Below, one piece after another: positions 24,094 through 32,493 of a DNA stretch of 39,213 bases (within the stretch, counting starts at the first letter, position 1; every line of letters begins with the position of its first letter). The DNA comes from Candidatus Kapaibacterium sp. (lineage in GTDB: Bacteria > Bacteroidota > Ignavibacteria > Kapaibacteriales > UBA4661), in assembly GCA_004292595.1 (NCBI GenBank), contig RDXM01000109.1, positions 1 through 39,213 on the forward strand, written 5' to 3'. Both the position numbers and the translations under genes were made by a program. The notes beneath the pieces are model-generated. The model was not told the origin of the DNA. It made no database searches and saw only the letters and a list, made by a program, of their open reading frames with translations.

Positions 24094-27000
24094 AATCGGG
24101 CGTACAGGCTTGGTGTTGTCTGTCCGCGAGGTTTCTGTGAGCGTATTGAAGGGGTCGAGCGTAACGTTTGCGGGGACAGCATTCAAGCGGGGGAGTTGAA
24201 GTGTTAGCGTTTGCTCTTCTTGTGTAAGGCGAGCAACACCGCTCCACAGCTTGTTTCCAGCCGCATCTGATACCGCAATTTGCACATGGTCGTTCACAGG
24301 CAATACCTTCGTTCCTGATTCACTTTCTGCACGTTTGCGAAAAGTAACCGTGAGCGAAAGCGTTGCATTTTCCATAGAACCTTGCACCGAAGCGGCTTCC
24401 AAGCGAATGCTGTGCTGAACGCGCTCGGTGAGAAGTTCTCGCACAAGAGTCTGTTCAGCAGAATGTGCCGCATGGTGCAGCAACGCAGCAAAATCTTGCG
24501 CCGTTGCAAAAGCAGACGCAAAAGCAGACGCAAAAGCAGACGCAAAAGCAGACGCATTTTTGTGCAGTTGAAACCACAATGCCAGCGTGGAATCAAACCG
24601 CGCTGCGCCTTGTGTTTCAGCTATTCTGAAGAGTGTCGCGCCGCCTTTGTCTAAGGAAACATAGCCGTTCAAATCACTTTCATCATCGGGAATATCATCG
24701 TCATCGGCAAGGATGAGAGCGGGTTCGGTGTTGGGTTCTTTGCCGCGTCCCTTGAGATACCGTGCCATGCGGCGGCTCAAATGTTCACTAATAAATGCCA
24801 CGCCATTGTGTTCGCACAGAAAACGCAATGCTGCATATTGTGGCAGCGTCCGCGTGAGGAGTGGTGCGCCCTGCACGTCGGCAGGAATCATTGCGCCGTC
24901 GAACAATACCGCCGCTACTTGCCGCGCCACCAAATACCGCGCATAATCAGCATCGGCGGGCTTTCGTGCGTCTGCTGTCCAGCCATGTTTTTCGGGAATG
25001 GCGACGGTGTTGGCAAAGGCAAAGGATTCTTCGGTGTAATGCGGAATTTCCACGATACGAAGCGTTGCGGGCGGCGTTACGCCAAAGCGTTGCACAAAAA
25101 ACTGCACTGCTTCTTCGGCTGTACGCTGCATGATTGCTGCATTGTAAGGATGTTTGTCGTGGCAGTGCAATTCAATGTTTGTCGTTATTCCATTCGCAAG
25201 CGAGATTTTCTGCGTTGTTTGGGCGAATCGTGCAGAAATGATTGCAGCGTTCCACGCGCCAAAGCCTTCAAATACGGCGTAGGTGCGTCCTTTTTCTTGC
25301 CAAAATTTCACGCGCTCTCCGGCGGTAAGCGGCGTTTGGTCGGCTGCCGTACCAAGCGTGATGCAGTATCGGGCGCGGTCGGCATCGTCGGTGAAGACAG
25401 TGTTGGCAAGCGCAGTGGAATCACCAGCAAGCGGCAAACGGCTTGCAAGCGTTGGTAATCCTTGCTCGCGGCGGTGTTTGTTTGTGCGGATTTCACGCGT
25501 GCGATTGTAGCCCAGCGTCGGGAAACATTCATCCCAGCGTAAATACGTACCATTGAAGGTGAGATTCCCTTGCTGTTCGCCTTGCGTAAAGCCCGTGTAC
25601 TCAAGCGTGGAAGAAATTGTCAAAAGAACCGAATCGCCCGTGTGAAGCGGCTTTGGGAGGCGTAGCATGATGTGGCGAAATACCTTGTCGTCCTGCAACA
25701 CCTGTACGGGTGCGCCTTCCAGCCGAATACCTTGCGCGTTTATGCGGCAAAAATCCTCGTATTCCAAATGCAGCGTGTCTATGGTTGCCCTTGAACGATT
25801 ATGCAACGTGAATGCCGCAAGAACAGTGGCTCGGCGGTCTTCGGGGTAGAGTTCCACTTTTGCCGTTACCGCCGTGAATTTTGGTTGCGGAGTCTGTGCA
25901 AACCGCTTGTATGCTCGCTCGTAGGCGGCGGCTTCGGCGCGTTCTTCGGTATGCGTTTGAAAACCATTTTGCTCGTTGATAACATCGTTCAGCACGTATT
26001 CACCGCCCACAAACGCCATTCCACACGCCGCCATCACCGCACCGCGCACGGGAGAAATGCCACGAAGCACAGCAGGAAGCCGCTTGCGAAACGAAACCAT
26101 CACGCCACGCTGCCACGCCGCCAAACCCAAAACCACGAACAGCAAAGCAAGGCTCGTCCACGTGAGCGCGAACCAGAGATTGGCGTGGTTGAACATATTG
26201 TAGGCGTTCAGGTCGGAATAATTCGCTTCCGAAACATTGAAAATGTAGAGAAATCGAAGCTGTTCCACCGCGCCCAATTCATGCGAAATCACACAAAACA
26301 AAAAGTATCCGATGCCCACCGCATGAGCCGCGAAGCGGTTTGGAATGAGCGCGTGCAGCATAAACGCAAGCGCAATGATTTGACAATAGCCCAAAAAACT
26401 ATCGGCGAAAATATCAATCGCATACACATCCCAGTCCAACGCCGTGAAACCTTGTACCAGTTGAACAACAACGCCAGAAAATACCATCATTGCCGCCAGC
26501 ACAAACGCCGCTCCGAACATTGCCAGAAGCCGCGCCAGAAGCGGCGACCACGTTTGCATTGGCAGCGCGTCAGTGATTTGCCAAAAGTTTGTCATGCGGT
26601 CTTTGTGCAGCACTTCGCCCGTGTAGATCATGAGCAGCAGCACCACAAAAATTCCGACCGGAAGGCGAATTCCCGTCATAATCCACGTGAGCGGCAACTG
26701 CGGTGCAGTGGAGTAGTAGTGCGGTGTCCAGACGGCTTGATACATCGCAAACATGACGAACAATCCACCCGCAATCAATCGGAATGGTCGCCCGCGTGTG
26801 AGTTCGCTACATTCCAGCCATGCAAGGCGGAGAGCTTGACGCAAGGCGGCAGCGAAGCCTTCCTCTGATTTTTCGTAAGAGTGCGGCGCAATGTTCGGTG
26901 AAGTGATTGGCTGAACAAAAGCCGTAGAAACCTTTTCATTCCTTGCTTTCTTCGATATTTTTTTACCACGCGCTTCCTTGACAAAAAATTTATAGGAAAA

Positions 27001-27780
27001 CCGCCAATACGCCGCACCAAAGGCTGCAAGCGTGATGCAGAGCCAGAGTGCGCGATTTGCCCACAAAAGCGGACTCATCGGTAGAAAGGCGGTGTTTTTC
27101 TCGCTGGCGGGAAGCGCATTGACCGTATCCAAGCAAATACCAAAGCCAAAAGGGTCGAGCATCATCATCACCGTGTATATCGTGCCGCTTGAGGTACTGC
27201 GGTTGGATTCGGCAAAAATGAAAAACATCATAAACGCAAACACCGCGAAGTAGGAAGCAATCATGCGGCGCGTGAACACTGCCGTTGTGAAGCCCACTGC
27301 CGAAAGCAAGAGCGCGTTGGGCAGCATAAAAACGAGCAGCGCGTGAAGAAGCTGTGCAAGCGGCATTACGCCTATGCGCTCTGGTGGTGCGCCCACAAGG
27401 TACGGTGCGGCAATCAAGCCCGGAATGTACATCGAAAGCAATACAATGTTCGACACCAACGCCGCTGCAAGCCGACCCCAAAACATGGCGTGTTCGCTCG
27501 CGGGCGTGGTATAGAGGATTGATGCGGTTTTGAAGTCAAGGTCTTTTTGCAGTGCTGATGCGGCGTTGGCGGCAATGACAACAATCCCTATCATGCCCAA
27601 TGTGGCGCACGTCAGATACCAAATCGCCGCAGAGTTCATATTCACCACGTCGCTGGCGTAATAATCTATCGTGCCGTAGTTGTACCACACCGCTTGAATG
27701 AACATCAGTGCCATAAACACGTAGGTAAATGGGCGTTTGAAGCGGACGAGCAGTTCAAAAAGAAAAATTTTTGTAAACAT
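24085..27780 (-). CDS. ABC exporter permease fused to an inactive M1-peptidase-like domain
   Basis: The 1231-residue protein starts with an ABC-2-type permease of two halves (about 1-270 and 310-600; helices such as MIGIVVIAANAASALQKDLD and LPVGIFVVLLLMIYTGEVLH). The periplasmic C-terminal part, about 620-1100, follows the M1 aminopeptidase fold: VTAKVELYPEDR, HYTEESFAFANTVAIPE, PADVQGAPLLTRTLPQYAAL. The zinc-binding HExxH is replaced by RQVAA (R953, Q954, A957), and the downstream Glu ligand is Arg977. The GxMEN site is also absent. Related proteins in Bacteroidota keep HExxH, so this one should not be a peptidase. A 12-bp repeat (24506-24553) encodes ASAF repeats in it. It is in an operon-like run with a small membrane protein and the ATPase at 28389, forming an exporter. 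Confidence 0.85.
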   Translation of the reverse strand: MFTKIFLFELLVRFKRPFTYVFMALMFIQAVWYNYGTIDYYASDVVNMNSAAIWYLTCATLGMIGIVVIAANAASALQKDLDFKTASILYTTPASEHAMFWGRLAAALVSNIVLLSMYIPGLIAAPYLVGAPPERIGVMPLAQLLHALLVFMLPNALLLSAVGFTTAVFTRRMIASYFAVFAFMMFFIFAESNRSTSSGTIYTVMMMLDPFGFGICLDTVNALPASEKNTAFLPMSPLLWANRALWLCITLAAFGAAYWRFSYKFFVKEARGKKISKKARNEKVSTAFVQPITSPNIAPHSYEKSEEGFAAALRQALRLAWLECSELTRGRPFRLIAGGLFVMFAMYQAVWTPHYYSTAPQLPLTWIMTGIRLPVGIFVVLLLMIYTGEVLHKDRMTNFWQITDALPMQTWSPLLARLLAMFGAAFVLAAMMVFSGVVVQLVQGFTALDWDVYAIDIFADSFLGYCQIIALAFMLHALIPNRFAAHAVGIGYFLFCVISHELGAVEQLRFLYIFNVSEANYSDLNAYNMFNHANLWFALTWTSLALLFVVLGLAAWQRGVMVSFRKRLPAVLRGISPVRGAVMAACGMAFVGGEYVLNDVINEQNGFQTHTEERAEAAAYERAYKRFAQTPQPKFTAVTAKVELYPEDRRATVLAAFTLHNRSRATIDTLHLEYEDFCRINAQGIRLEGAPVQVLQDDKVFRHIMLRLPKPLHTGDSVLLTISSTLEYTGFTQGEQQGNLTFNGTYLRWDECFPTLGYNRTREIRTNKHRREQGLPTLASRLPLAGDSTALANTVFTDDADRARYCITLGTAADQTPLTAGERVKFWQEKGRTYAVFEGFGAWNAAIISARFAQTTQKISLANGITTNIELHCHDKHPYNAAIMQRTAEEAVQFFVQRFGVTPPATLRIVEIPHYTEESFAFANTVAIPEKHGWTADARKPADADYARYLVARQVAAVLFDGAMIPADVQGAPLLTRTLPQYAALRFLCEHNGVAFISEHLSRRMARYLKGRGKEPNTEPALILADDDDIPDDESDLNGYVSLDKGGATLFRIAETQGAARFDSTLALWFQLHKNASAFASAFASAFASAFATAQDFAALLHHAAHSAEQTLVRELLTERVQHSIRLEAASVQGSMENATLSLTVTFRKRAESESGTKVLPVNDHVQIAVSDAAGNKLWSGVARLTQEEQTLTLQLPRLNAVPANVTLDPFNTLTETSRTDNTKPVRPIAN
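24506..24553 (-). repeat. Four perfect 12-bp tandem copies in the exporter gene
   Basis: GCAAAAGCAGAC is repeated exactly four times (24506, 24518, 24530, 24542). It encodes Ala-Ser-Ala-Phe repeats in the degenerate peptidase domain. Perfect identity of the copies suggests recent expansion. Confidence 0.95.
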
Positions 27781-27783
27781 ATT

Positions 27784-27818
27784 GGTTTTTGGTTTCTGGT
27801 TGGTAGTTTTTGGTTGAA
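27784..27818 (+). repeat. Heptamer array 2 (5 units)
   Basis: Read on plus: GGTTTTT, GGTTTCT, GGTTGGT, AGTTTTT, GGTTGAA. It fills the start-side gap between the exporter gene and the small membrane gene at 27859. Confidence 0.8.
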
Positions 27819-27858
27819 ACCTCTTTTACCAAAACTGGAAAGTGAACAATGGGCAATT

Positions 27859-28332
27859 TTACATTTCCGTCATCCAGCCCAGTACGGACGAAAGTGTCAT
27901 GCACACCGCCGCAAGTCCTGAAAGCGAGTATCGAAGCGGCATCTGGACGTTCATGCGCTGGAGTGCGTGCCACGCGCCGAGTGTGATATGCGGAATGAAC
28001 ACCGCACACGAAACCACATAGTTGATGCGGGCAAGCGGTGTCCCGTAGGCAGCCGCTCCGACAACCAACGTGGGCAGCATGGCATAACCGCACCAGATGA
28101 ACAGGGATTTGGTGCGCCATTCAAAACGTGGAAAACGGAATAACCATACCGCAAGCCCGATATGAAGCAGTGTGTAGAGAAATACTACGCCAGAAATGCC
28201 ATCGAGCAAAAATTTATTGTGTGCAGAAAAAGTAGGTGCGAAACCACGTACACAACTCATCACGAGCGATAACGCCGCCATAACCCACGAAATACGCCTG
28301 TTCCACGTGATGAATTGTCTTTTGCGTTCCAT
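27859..28332 (-). CDS. Polytopic small membrane protein of the exporter operon
   Basis: The 157-residue protein has about four transmembrane helices (WVMAALSLVMSCVRGF, LLDGISGVVFLYTLLHIGLA, LFIWCGYAMLPTLVVGAAAY, INYVVSCAVFIPHITLGAW). The ATG at 28332 is chosen because the frame upstream passes through the heptamer array and has no plausible N-terminus. It lies between the permease and ATPase genes of the exporter, so it may be an accessory subunit. No family was recognised. Confidence 0.65.
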   Translation of the reverse strand: MERKRQFITWNRRISWVMAALSLVMSCVRGFAPTFSAHNKFLLDGISGVVFLYTLLHIGLAVWLFRFPRFEWRTKSLFIWCGYAMLPTLVVGAAAYGTPLARINYVVSCAVFIPHITLGAWHALQRMNVQMPLRYSLSGLAAVCMTLSSVLGWMTEM

Positions 28333-28334
28333 TT

Positions 28335-28369
28335 GGTTTGTAGTTTTTGATTTCTGGTTTGTAATTTCA
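28335..28369 (+). repeat. Heptamer array 3 (5 units)
   Basis: Read on plus: GGTTTGT, AGTTTTT, GATTTCT, GGTTTGT, AATTTCA. It lies in the 56-base gap between the small membrane gene and the ATPase gene. Confidence 0.8.
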
Positions 28370-28388
28370 CGTTGTTGGGGAAGAGGTT

Positions 28389-29291
28389 TTATGCGGCTTG
28401 TACGGCTTTTTCGTGGATGGTAGCAAAGTACGCATCTTCGAGGCTGGGCGATTTTCGGTAAAATCCTTCGTCGTCCAAACGCTCGTCCGACAGCACCGTT
28501 ATCAGCATTTGCCCTGCGTAGAAGCGTTGGGAAATCACGTCGTAGCGAGCGGTGTAGCTTGCAAGCTCGCTTTTGCCGATACGTTTTTCCCACAGTGCGC
28601 CGTCCATGCTTTCTTCGATGTCGAGCGGTTTGCCCGTGCGAAGCACACGCCCACCACCGATAATCGCCATAGCATTGCAGAGCGTGGAAACGTCTTCCAC
28701 GATGTGCGTGGAGAGAATCACAACGGTATTTTCGCCGATTTCTGCCAATAAATTGTAAAAGCGGTTACGCTCCATCGGGTCGAGACCTGCGGTGGGTTCG
28801 TCCACAATAATCAGTTCTGGTGCGCCAATGAGAGCTTGTGCAATGCCAAAACGTTGCTTCATACCGCCAGAGTAGGTCGAAAGCGGTTTTTTGCGAACAT
28901 CGTACAAATTCACGCGCTGCAAGAGGCGTTCTACCTCGCTTTTGCAGTCTTGCTTGTTGGCAATGCCTTTCAAGTCCGCCACGTGCGAAAGTAGTTCTTC
29001 CGCATTCACATTTGGATACACACCAAACTCCTGCGGCAAGTATCCAAGCCGCTTGCGGAGTTCGTGCGGTTTGCTTAAAACGTCAATCGTTTCGCCCGAA
29101 GCAGCTTCAAAGCTGATGCTGCCTGCATCGGCATCTTGCAGCGTGGCTATCGTCCGCATGAGCGTTGATTTGCCCGCGCCATTTTGCCCCAGAAGCCCGA
29201 ACATTCCAGCTTCTATCGTGAGCGTTACGTCATCCAGCGCGTGAACGCCGTTGTCGTAGGTTTTGGAAAGGTTGTTGATAATGAGTTTCAT
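28389..29291 (-). CDS. ABC exporter ATP-binding protein
   Basis: This 300-residue ABC ATPase has Walker A GQNGAGKS, signature YSGGMKQR, Walker B LIIVDEPTAGLDP and switch His in STHIVEDV. It is of the DRA/NatA-like drug or lantibiotic export type. The start at 29291 (MKLIINNLSKTYDNGVHAL) is chosen because the upstream frame crosses a heptamer array. Its partner is the permease/M1-like fusion at 24085, giving one complete ABC exporter. The substrate is unknown. Confidence 0.9.
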   Translation of the reverse strand: MKLIINNLSKTYDNGVHALDDVTLTIEAGMFGLLGQNGAGKSTLMRTIATLQDADAGSISFEAASGETIDVLSKPHELRKRLGYLPQEFGVYPNVNAEELLSHVADLKGIANKQDCKSEVERLLQRVNLYDVRKKPLSTYSGGMKQRFGIAQALIGAPELIIVDEPTAGLDPMERNRFYNLLAEIGENTVVILSTHIVEDVSTLCNAMAIIGGGRVLRTGKPLDIEESMDGALWEKRIGKSELASYTARYDVISQRFYAGQMLITVLSDERLDDEGFYRKSPSLEDAYFATIHEKAVQAA

Positions 29292-29340
29292 GGTTTTCAG
29301 TTTTCCGTTTTTAGTTTCTGGTTTTTGGTGGTTGGTTTTG
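29292..29340 (+). repeat. Heptamer array 4 (7 units)
   Basis: Read on plus: GGTTTTC, AGTTTTC, CGTTTTT, AGTTTCT, GGTTTTT, GGTGGTT, GGTTTTG. It directly abuts the ATPase start codon. It is the longest array seen. Confidence 0.85.
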
Positions 29341-29348
29341 TAGATTTG
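29341..29348 (+). promoter_or_regulatory. Candidate -7 element for the toxin-antitoxin operon
   Basis: TAGATTTG fits TAnnTTTG and lies about 54 bases ahead of the antitoxin ATG at 29402. The -33 position falls inside heptamer array 4 and has no clear TTTG, so support is partial. Confidence 0.4.
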
Positions 29349-29371
29349 TGTTCGTCCATAATATTCTGGCA

Positions 29372-29399
29372 AAAAACCTACAACTAGAAACCAAAAACT
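29372..29399 (-). repeat. Heptamer array 5 (4 units, opposite orientation)
   Basis: Read on minus: AGTTTTT, GGTTTCT, AGTTGTA, GGTTTTT. It ends two bases before the antitoxin ATG and faces array 4 across a 31-base spacer. Confidence 0.8.
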
Positions 29400-29401
29400 C
29401 T

Positions 29402-29695
29402 ATGGAAACGCTTGTTTATCATTTACGCCGTGAAGAATTAAACGCGACATTTTTAGATGGAATCCGCTCTGGCATTGACGCAGAGCGGATTACGGTAGTT
29501 ATTTCACCCGAAAAGCGAGAATCATCAGCTATTGCCGAACAGTCATTGCGAGAGCGGATTGAAGCAAATCGCCGTGCTGACCATGATTACAGCGTTCCGG
29601 GCGAAGAGTTCTCCGCCATGGTTGCTGCATTTGAGCAAGATGACACTTTTGATATAGTCGGTGCACTCGCGGCGCACAAACGGAGCAAGCCTTGA
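29402..29695 (+). CDS. Antitoxin of a YoeB-type toxin-antitoxin pair
   Basis: This 97-residue acidic protein precedes the toxin and overlaps its ATG by one base (TGATG). The N-terminal part (LVYHLRREELNATFLDGIRS) resembles a small dimerisation/DNA-binding module, and the C-terminal part is acidic and likely disordered. It is not a clear Phd/YefM match. The ATG at 29402 is favoured over an upstream ATG that would run through heptamer array 5. Assignment is by position with the toxin. Confidence 0.7.
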   Translation: METLVYHLRREELNATFLDGIRSGIDAERITVVISPEKRESSAIAEQSLRERIEANRRADHDYSVPGEEFSAMVAAFEQDDTFDIVGALAAHKRSKP

Positions 29696-29955
29696 TGCGG
29701 AGAATCACCTTAGAACCACAAGCCTTGCAAGATATGCAGGAACTTGCGTTGCTTGACCGCAAAACCCTTCAACGCTGTTTACGCATTTTCACCGAGTGTA
29801 CGCGCACTCCATTTGAAGGTATCGGCAAGCCCGAACCGCTCAAAGGCTCACTTTCGGGATTTTGGTCGCGGCGAGTAAACGACGCAGACCGCATTGTGTA
29901 TGAAGTAACGCCAAGCGAAATTATTGTGCATTCGCTCAAAGGGCATTACGAGTGA
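29695..29955 (+). CDS. yoeB: YoeB-family mRNA interferase toxin
   Basis: This 86-residue RelE-fold protein has the YoeB signatures FEGIGKPEPLKGSLSGFWSR, then DADRIVYEV and a terminal SLKGHYE. In YoeB the Glu, Arg, His and Tyr at these places act in ribosome-dependent mRNA cleavage; E46-like Glu in KPE, the RR pair, and His-Tyr at the end are all present. The N-terminal LEPQALQDMQEL varies from the usual W-containing helix. It starts with ATG at 29695 overlapping the antitoxin stop. Heptamer arrays lie on both sides of the pair. Confidence 0.85.
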   Translation: MRRITLEPQALQDMQELALLDRKTLQRCLRIFTECTRTPFEGIGKPEPLKGSLSGFWSRRVNDADRIVYEVTPSEIIVHSLKGHYE

Positions 29956-29962
29956 GTTTCAT

Positions 29963-29997
29963 GATTTTTCGTTTCTGGTTGATAGTTTTTCATTTTC
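29963..29997 (+). repeat. Heptamer array 6 (5 units), outer right end of the module
   Basis: Read on plus: GATTTTT, CGTTTCT, GGTTGAT, AGTTTTT, CATTTTC. It fills the gap between the toxin stop (29955) and the end of the receptor gene (30008). Confidence 0.75.
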
Positions 29998-30007
29998 CTG
30001 CTTCCCC

Positions 30008-32383
30008 TCAAAACCTCGCCAATACTTGCACACCGAGCGAAATCGGTTCACCCAAAAATCCTGCTCTGAGGAAAAACGGATACGCATACTGCAAATACCG
30101 TGCATCGGTCAAATTCCGTCCCCACACAAACACATCCAACACAGGCGTACTCACACCAACACGAGTATTCACGAGGCTATACGCTGCTTGTGGAATCGTG
30201 TTGATGACATCGAAATATTGCCGCCCTGTGTATCGCCATTCTCCACGAGCCACGAGCGTAAGCGGCTGTCCAGCAATATTCACTCCAAGCGGCACATTGT
30301 ATTGCAACGCCAGCATGGACGTAATGTCTGGTGTATAGACGGTCAAATTTCCTGCAAATTCGCGCGGACGGAAACTTGCATCCAAGTAGGGAAGTCGTGT
30401 GTAGGCGGAATTGATGTAGCCCGCGTTCCAATCAAGCTGCAAGCCTGGCAGCAGAATTGCCGAAAGCTCAAGTTCCACGCCGCTTGCACGAGTTTCGCCA
30501 ATGTTTTGAATCGCAAAACTGAATTGCGGCGTTACGCTGTTGATTTGCACATCGGTGCGATTGATAAGAAATGCCGTGATATTTGCCCGCAAACGATTGT
30601 CGAAAAACTGAGATTTGAAGCCAATTTCGTAGTTGTCCGAGTATTCGGGTTTGTAGGTGAGAAACTGTGCCTCGTTTGCATTGCCGTTCACGCCGCCCGG
30701 ACGGAAGCCGCGTGTGTAGCTTGCATACATGCTTTTGCTGTCGTCAAACTGATACGCAACGGAAATTTTGGGTGAAAACGCCGTCGAAAGCCCGTTCACG
30801 TCGCGCTGCGTGAGGGTCGGTACGGGTGGAAAAGGCTGTTTGATAAGCTCGGAGCGTGTTGTGAGCAGGTTCGATTCGTAATCATAGCGCAAGCCAGCCG
30901 TGAAGGTAAGCGCGTCCCAAAGCGTGTAGCTCGCCTGCCCGAAGAGCGCGAAACCCCACGAGCGCGTTGTGGAATACGTTGCGGTGTTGTACGGCGCGAG
31001 TGTGTCTCCTGCCAGGCGTAAATCCTTGCCAAAAACGTAAGTGTAATCTTCGCGTTTGCTGGTCAGAAAGCCATACGCGCCTGCAATCCAGCGCAAGGGC
31101 GACGCAACGTTGTCGGGCGAGGAAAAGCGCAGTTCCTGCATGAGCGTTTGCACAGGCACAATGCTTCCGGCTGCCGTGAATCCCTGAAAGTCGAGGGGCG
31201 AGTAATCAATATCGGATGTGTCGATGTAGCGGCGTTGTTGTCCCTGATAGCTTGTGATGGACGTAAAATTCAGCCCTTCACCGTAATGCTGCACCGTGAG
31301 CGAACCCGTTACTACGTCGCGGGGCGCACTGCCGTTACGATTCATATTCAGCCGAAAAGGATTTGCCCGCGCAATGCTGTCGTTTGTAGCATAGAGCTGT
31401 CCTTCGTTGTAGTTTGTTTCGCCTTTTGCGTTCAGCGTTATCACCCATTCATCGCTGGGCAGCCATTTCAAAAAGATGTTTCCGCCAACAGTTTCAAAGC
31501 GTCCGGTTGGTTGCTTCGTAAACTCGTTGAAATAATAGCCGTCGCCGCGTTCATACACACCCGAAGCCCCGAAAAACAGGCGGTCTTGAACAAGCGGTGT
31601 TTTGAACGCAACGGCAGCCCGCGCTTGATTCCGTGAGCCGTAGCTGAGTTCAGCAGAACCACTTGTGAGATTTGTCGGGCGTTTGGTGGTGATATTTACC
31701 ACGCCGCCCAGCGCATTGCGCCCGAAGAGCGTTCCCTGCGGACCCCGCAAAACCTCAATGCGTTCAATATCCATGAGCGTCATTGCGGCTGCATCGGCAT
31801 CAAATTGGGCTACGTCGTCAATATACATCGCTACGGCGGGGTTGTACGAATACGCATTCACGCCGCGCACGGTCAGCAACGCTGGACCACCGCTTGTTTT
31901 GGTAACGGTCAGGTTTGGTGCAAGCGCGGTCAAATCGTTGGACGACCACAGGCGGAAGTTTTCAATTTGTTTTGCCGAAATGGACGTAACGGCAACAGGC
32001 GACTTTTGGCTGTTCTCCTCGCGCCGCTCGGCGGTAACGGTGATTTGTTCCAGCGAAAGCGATTCTTCGGGCAGCGTGATTTCAAGGGTTGCCGCGTCGC
32101 CCGATTTCACTTCCACACGGCGTTCTTGCTTTGCAAAGCCGAAGCGCGACACCGTGAACGTGTATTTGCCCGCACTCGGCACAGCAAGCGCGAACGAGCC
32201 GTCTTGCGCCGAAAGAGTACCACGTGGGGAATTCAACAACGTGATTTTTGCCGACGGGAGTGCTTCGCCGCTTGCACTTTTCACCACGCCTTTGATAACA
32301 AGGCTTGAGGAGTTTTGAGCGAACATCAATGAGTGCGAACTCGCAAGAACGAGAACAAACAACAAGAGGAGAAAACGATTCAT
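30008..32383 (-). CDS. TonB-dependent receptor with carboxypeptidase-like domain (FyuA-like)
   Basis: This 791-residue protein has a signal peptide (FLLLLFVLVLASSHSLMFAQ), then a carboxypeptidase-like domain (VIKGVVKSASGEALPSAKIT), plug (QITVTAERREENSQKSPVAV, IERIEVLRGPQGTLFGRNAL, GGVVNITTKRP) and barrel ending VQVLARF. The SYTRGFRPGGVNG and KPEYSDNYEIGFKSQ motifs are typical of the pesticin/yersiniabactin-like receptor group. No heme-specific FRAP/NPDL pair is evident. It is encoded next to hmuU with a 110-base gap carrying paired inverted repeats (32418-32466). Its likely role is uptake of heme or a siderophore in the outer membrane. Confidence 0.85.
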   Translation of the reverse strand: MNRFLLLLFVLVLASSHSLMFAQNSSSLVIKGVVKSASGEALPSAKITLLNSPRGTLSAQDGSFALAVPSAGKYTFTVSRFGFAKQERRVEVKSGDAATLEITLPEESLSLEQITVTAERREENSQKSPVAVTSISAKQIENFRLWSSNDLTALAPNLTVTKTSGGPALLTVRGVNAYSYNPAVAMYIDDVAQFDADAAAMTLMDIERIEVLRGPQGTLFGRNALGGVVNITTKRPTNLTSGSAELSYGSRNQARAAVAFKTPLVQDRLFFGASGVYERGDGYYFNEFTKQPTGRFETVGGNIFLKWLPSDEWVITLNAKGETNYNEGQLYATNDSIARANPFRLNMNRNGSAPRDVVTGSLTVQHYGEGLNFTSITSYQGQQRRYIDTSDIDYSPLDFQGFTAAGSIVPVQTLMQELRFSSPDNVASPLRWIAGAYGFLTSKREDYTYVFGKDLRLAGDTLAPYNTATYSTTRSWGFALFGQASYTLWDALTFTAGLRYDYESNLLTTRSELIKQPFPPVPTLTQRDVNGLSTAFSPKISVAYQFDDSKSMYASYTRGFRPGGVNGNANEAQFLTYKPEYSDNYEIGFKSQFFDNRLRANITAFLINRTDVQINSVTPQFSFAIQNIGETRASGVELELSAILLPGLQLDWNAGYINSAYTRLPYLDASFRPREFAGNLTVYTPDITSMLALQYNVPLGVNIAGQPLTLVARGEWRYTGRQYFDVINTIPQAAYSLVNTRVGVSTPVLDVFVWGRNLTDARYLQYAYPFFLRAGFLGEPISLGVQVLARF

Positions 32384-32417
32384 AAAAAAGAAAAAAACGG
32401 TAAAAGACAGATTGCTT

Positions 32418-32466
32418 ATTGCAATTCATTTGCAATTTATAGTTTTTACTGCAAATTACTTGCGAT
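32418..32466 (-). promoter_or_regulatory. Paired 7-5-7 inverted repeats upstream of the receptor gene
   Basis: ATTGCAA-N5-TTGCAAT (32418-32436, perfect) and ACTGCAA-N5-TTGCGAT (32448-32466, one mismatch between the arms) share the form AYTGCAA-N5-TTGCRAT. Start-to-start distance is exactly 30 bases, about three helical turns, putting both on one face. They lie 35-83 bases before the receptor ATG at 32383, suiting an operator. The regulator is unknown. Confidence 0.65.
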
Positions 32467-32493
32467 AAAATTTTTGATATACCAGTAAACCAT

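Noticed and set aside
24506-24553. Short repeats as CRISPR
   Set aside because: No alternating repeat-spacer pattern; units are contiguous and in frame. The heptamer arrays likewise have no spacers.
32384-32493. Fur box in front of the receptor gene
   Set aside because: The repeats do not match GATAATGATAATCATTATC; they are described as an unnamed operator instead.
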